NCBI GenBank assembly: GCA_000708835.1
Contig: DF237025.1
Location: 155,667 to 219,666 of the forward strand
Source: Klebsormidium nitens
Taxonomy: Eukaryota; Streptophyta; Klebsormidiophyceae; Klebsormidiales; Klebsormidiaceae
Direction of reading: 5' to 3'
Length of the DNA stretch: 64,000 bases
This document shows positions 61,443-64,000 of the stretch, piece by piece. Made by a program: the position numbers and the translations under genes. The notes under the pieces were generated by a model that was not told the DNA's origin, ran no database searches, and saw only the letters and a program-made list of their open reading frames with translations. Numbering within the stretch: position 1 is the first letter of the stretch; each line of letters starts with the position of its first letter.

Positions 61443-62621
61443 CATCAAATTTCGAGTGCTTCCGACGCGGTAACCTGCATGCTCGATCGGGTAAACATGG
61501 CCGAATCTTACGAGACGGTCGAGGCGCATGGTAAGGTGCACTGCATGCGATCCTTTCATGCACATTGATGACCCATTGATGACAAGTTGTGTTTGCAAAA
61601 TGCATCCCCTTATCCAGCCTCGTCCCTTCGAAACGAATGCAGCTGAAGCGAGGGACCTAGGCTAGGGACTCGAAGAGTACAATTCTATGTAATTTTGGAC
61701 CACATCCCCATACTGCATGCGACATGTCTGCAACCAACGCACAAGCGCAAGTCGTCTTCGTATTAGCTGACTTTCGTATAATGCACCGTACATTTATGCT
61801 AGCCTCAAGCTCAGCATGATCCATAGCCAGCTGGGCCTTGCACTAAGCTTCCTTGACCGTGGTGTGTGAAGGCGGAGAGCTTGAAGAACTGGGACCAGCA
61901 GCTTCACGTGGAGAACGCCACTGATATGCAAAGTCAGCATGCACAATTAAGACCCATGGGCTCACGATACGCCAACACCGCATGATTGATGGGGGAAATG
62001 ATTACTATACAGTTAGAGTCATTTGAACGTGACCAGACATGCACTTCAATGCAGCTGAAATCAATTGGCGTCTATTCAACCCCTGTGATTCATATTCAAC
62101 TTACGCATAGGACGCAAGGCCTGCCAGTGCTTTGAGCACCAGAGCAGCTAGCCGCCTATTTACGAGCGCCATGATCTGCTGGGAGACGAGATTGCGTTCA
62201 GTTTACAAAGCTGGCTGTACTGTTGCAAATGCGAGCTGACCAGTCTGGAGTCTGGGTAGACGGTTTGAACGTTGCCAGATTTGCCAGGAGAGCAGAAACC
62301 AGGTTTCAACATAACCCGGCTTCTGAGTTTGAGCTTGAAAACCGTCAGCAGAACGTCGCCGGCGAGACGTTTGACACAGTCGCGTGACCTCGTGACCCAA
62401 ACGAATGTCTGGGACGAGTATTCCGTAACTCCCGTTGCAAGCGATGGATGCCCCTGGTACGTTGACCAGCACCACAAGAAACGGGTTAAGGAACCAGGCA
62501 ACGACTCGGCCACCGTCTAGATTCAGAATCAGACTCAGAGCTCCAAAACTTGTGGCAAAAGTGCATCATTTCTTCAGCTGCTCAAATTTCGAGGGGGCGC
62601 CAATCGTGCTTGGCAGTGCAA
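61443..62621. other. intergenic region, no gene recognised
   Basis: This is the 3' side of the TMEM245-like gene and the 5' side of the BTB gene. No further exon, RNA gene or obvious repeat was found. Confidence 0.4.
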
Positions 62622-64000
62622 ATGGCTTCTAAGAGGCAAAAACTGTCTGACAGCATGGAAGAAACTGCTCGAGAAGAGAGGAATGACGAAGTTGAGCCTG
62701 GAGTCAGCGGCAGCATTGTGCCTACAGGGCCCGCCTGCTATGATTTTGCTTTTGCGTACGGCAACCCCTGCTTCAGCGACAGGATTATGTGGCTTCGGAA
62801 GTTGGAGACATTTGTTGAAGAGCAGACGCTGGTGGAAGAGGACGTGCCGATCAACAGCGCCATTCTTGCGTCCAAGAGTTCAGTGTTTCTGAACATGCTT
62901 TCCAGCGGCATGGCAGAGTCCGACAAAGATCGTCCAGTCATCATCAGGATGAGCAGCAATGACGAGAAGGGAGCTTTCCTGAGGATGCTGCGATTTGTCT
63001 ACACAGGCGAGATTACACTTTCGAGCCTCATTGGTAGGGATCGTGCAGAGGAGTTTTTGGAGCTGCTAGCGGTTGCCGACAAGTATGCGGTCAGCAGCTT
63101 GGTCAGCGCTGTCAGTGAGGTTTGGGAGAAGCTGCTCGACGATGTCGATGTGCTGCAATTTGCCGCTTTCTCTCTCCCTGAGACGTATACATCGCTGTAC
63201 CGAGAGGTGAAAAACCTGGAGGAAAAAGCTCAGGAAGCTCTCGTTCGGAGGTTCAAGGGTGTTGGCACCTGGGATGATCTGGAATTCATGAAAGTGGGCT
63301 TAGAGTCAGTCAGTTTTTTGCTGGGAAAGGAGGAGCTTGAAGCGGAATCAGAAGAGAAAGTCTTCGAGCAGACTCTAAAGTGGGTTAGAAATACTTTCAA
63401 GACCACTGAAGATCGGCAGACCGCCGTGTCGAAGCTGTGTGCACATCTGCGGTTTGCACAAATGTCGGCCGACTTTATCGAGACCCAAGTAGCAAATGCT
63501 CCCGAGATGGACTCTCTCCCCGCGCAACGTCTGATAAGAGAAGGTCTTGGTTTTGCTGCATCTTCCTTGTCGAGAAAGGCTTCGATGACGGATAGCCGGT
63601 TTCAAAAGCGAGGAGGCTTTGATTTTAGGATTTATTTCAGAGCCCTCCTAGCCGAAGATGCTGAAGTGGAAAGCCAACAGGTGTCGCCTGCTATTGTGAA
63701 CCACAATTGGAAGTGGCACCTGATGGTGAAAAGGATGGACCGGGAAGAAGAACCAAGCACTGTTGGGCTCTTCTTGGGTGCATATGAGACCTATGAGGAG
63801 CAATTTGCACAACATTCTCTCCGTGTTCAAATGAGCTTTTCTGCAAAGTCAGTGGCAGAAGGTGAATGGGTTTCACTTGAGAAGCCCCAACTGCACCTGT
63901 TTGAATCTGAGGAGAAAGACTGGGGTTATCCAAACATCTTTGGAGATTCTTGGGAAGCAATATGTAGCAACAAGAAGTGGGTGGGAGCATCTGGCGAGAT
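62622..64000 (+). CDS. BTB/POZ-BACK protein of the POB1/LRB type, truncated by window end
   Basis: A single open frame of about 459 codons runs from MASKRQKLSDSMEETAREER to the window edge without a stop or an apparent intron. A BTB/POZ fold covers about residues 40-165 (INSAILASKSSVFLNMLSSG, LRFVYTGEITLSSL, FLELLAVADKYAVSSLVSAV). A BACK domain follows (about 170-300; VFEQTLKWVRNTF, KLCAHLRFAQMSADFIETQV). A C-terminal domain with VGLFLGAYETYEEQ and GYPNIFGDSWEAI resembles that of Arabidopsis LRB1/POB1. Such proteins are usually substrate adaptors for Cullin3 ubiquitin ligases. The KRQK near the start could be a weak nuclear signal. The start ATG was chosen because it is the first in frame and an upstream stop (TAG at 62518-62520 region) is near. 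The substrate is unknown. Confidence 0.88.
   Translation, partial: MASKRQKLSDSMEETAREERNDEVEPGVSGSIVPTGPACYDFAFAYGNPCFSDRIMWLRKLETFVEEQTLVEEDVPINSAILASKSSVFLNMLSSGMAESDKDRPVIIRMSSNDEKGAFLRMLRFVYTGEITLSSLIGRDRAEEFLELLAVADKYAVSSLVSAVSEVWEKLLDDVDVLQFAAFSLPETYTSLYREVKNLEEKAQEALVRRFKGVGTWDDLEFMKVGLESVSFLLGKEELEAESEEKVFEQTLKWVRNTFKTTEDRQTAVSKLCAHLRFAQMSADFIETQVANAPEMDSLPAQRLIREGLGFAASSLSRKASMTDSRFQKRGGFDFRIYFRALLAEDAEVESQQVSPAIVNHNWKWHLMVKRMDREEEPSTVGLFLGAYETYEEQFAQHSLRVQMSFSAKSVAEGEWVSLEKPQLHLFESEEKDWGYPNIFGDSWEAICSNKKWVGASGE

Overview
This is nuclear DNA from a eukaryote. Genes are split into many short exons with mostly GT-AG introns. Several products are plastid proteins known from land plants and green algae: a UGP3-type UDP-glucose pyrophosphorylase, a plant-type NicO nickel/cobalt transporter and a CURT1-like CAAD membrane domain. 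A class II LOB-domain factor and an ASHH1-type SET methyltransferase restrict it further to the streptophyte line. Coding sequence is GC-rich, intergenic DNA is near 50% GC and introns are of moderate size. That would suit a charophyte alga such as Klebsormidium, or an early land plant; the species is my inference. No rRNA, tRNA or CRISPR was seen.

Layout. 1-1.99 kb: no gene seen. 1.99-12.38 kb (-): 15-exon gene for a CAAD membrane domain, a very long coiled coil and an AT-hook. 12.4-15.4 kb: intergenic, with two inverted-repeat elements. 15.47-17.51 kb (+): NicO-family transporter, 3' end not found. 19.57-27.87 kb (+): UGP3. 28.98-31.30 kb (-): beta-ureidopropionase, head to head with the ASHH1-type SET gene at 31.69-37.02 kb (+). 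38.52-40.88 kb (-): class II LBD factor. 43.60-49.00 kb (-): SART3/EMB140-like U4/U6 recycling factor. 49.67-50.75 kb: non-autonomous piggyBac-like element with TTAA duplications. 51.05-61.44 kb (+): 18-exon TMEM245-like membrane protein with two apparent single-base indels. 62.62-64.00 kb (+): BTB-BACK protein of the POB1/LRB type, cut by the window edge.

The exon models rest on splice sites whose phases agree across almost every junction, plus recalled similarity of the products to their families; no search was run. The genes are mostly unrelated housekeeping functions: plastid sulfolipid precursor synthesis, pyrimidine catabolism, histone methylation and splicing. Plastid membrane or stromal proteins are over-represented.

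The most striking pattern is shared by four different genes. Introns contain degenerate tandem copies of the neighbouring exon's edge, splice site included ('boundary echoes'). They occur on the donor side in NicO, UGP3 introns 6 and 8 and ASHH1, and on the acceptor side in UGP3 introns 3 and 6 and TMEM245. This looks like intron growth by tandem duplication across exon-intron borders. The second notable item is the fusion of a CURT1-type thylakoid-curvature domain to a roughly 1,250-residue coiled coil ending in a DNA-binding AT-hook.
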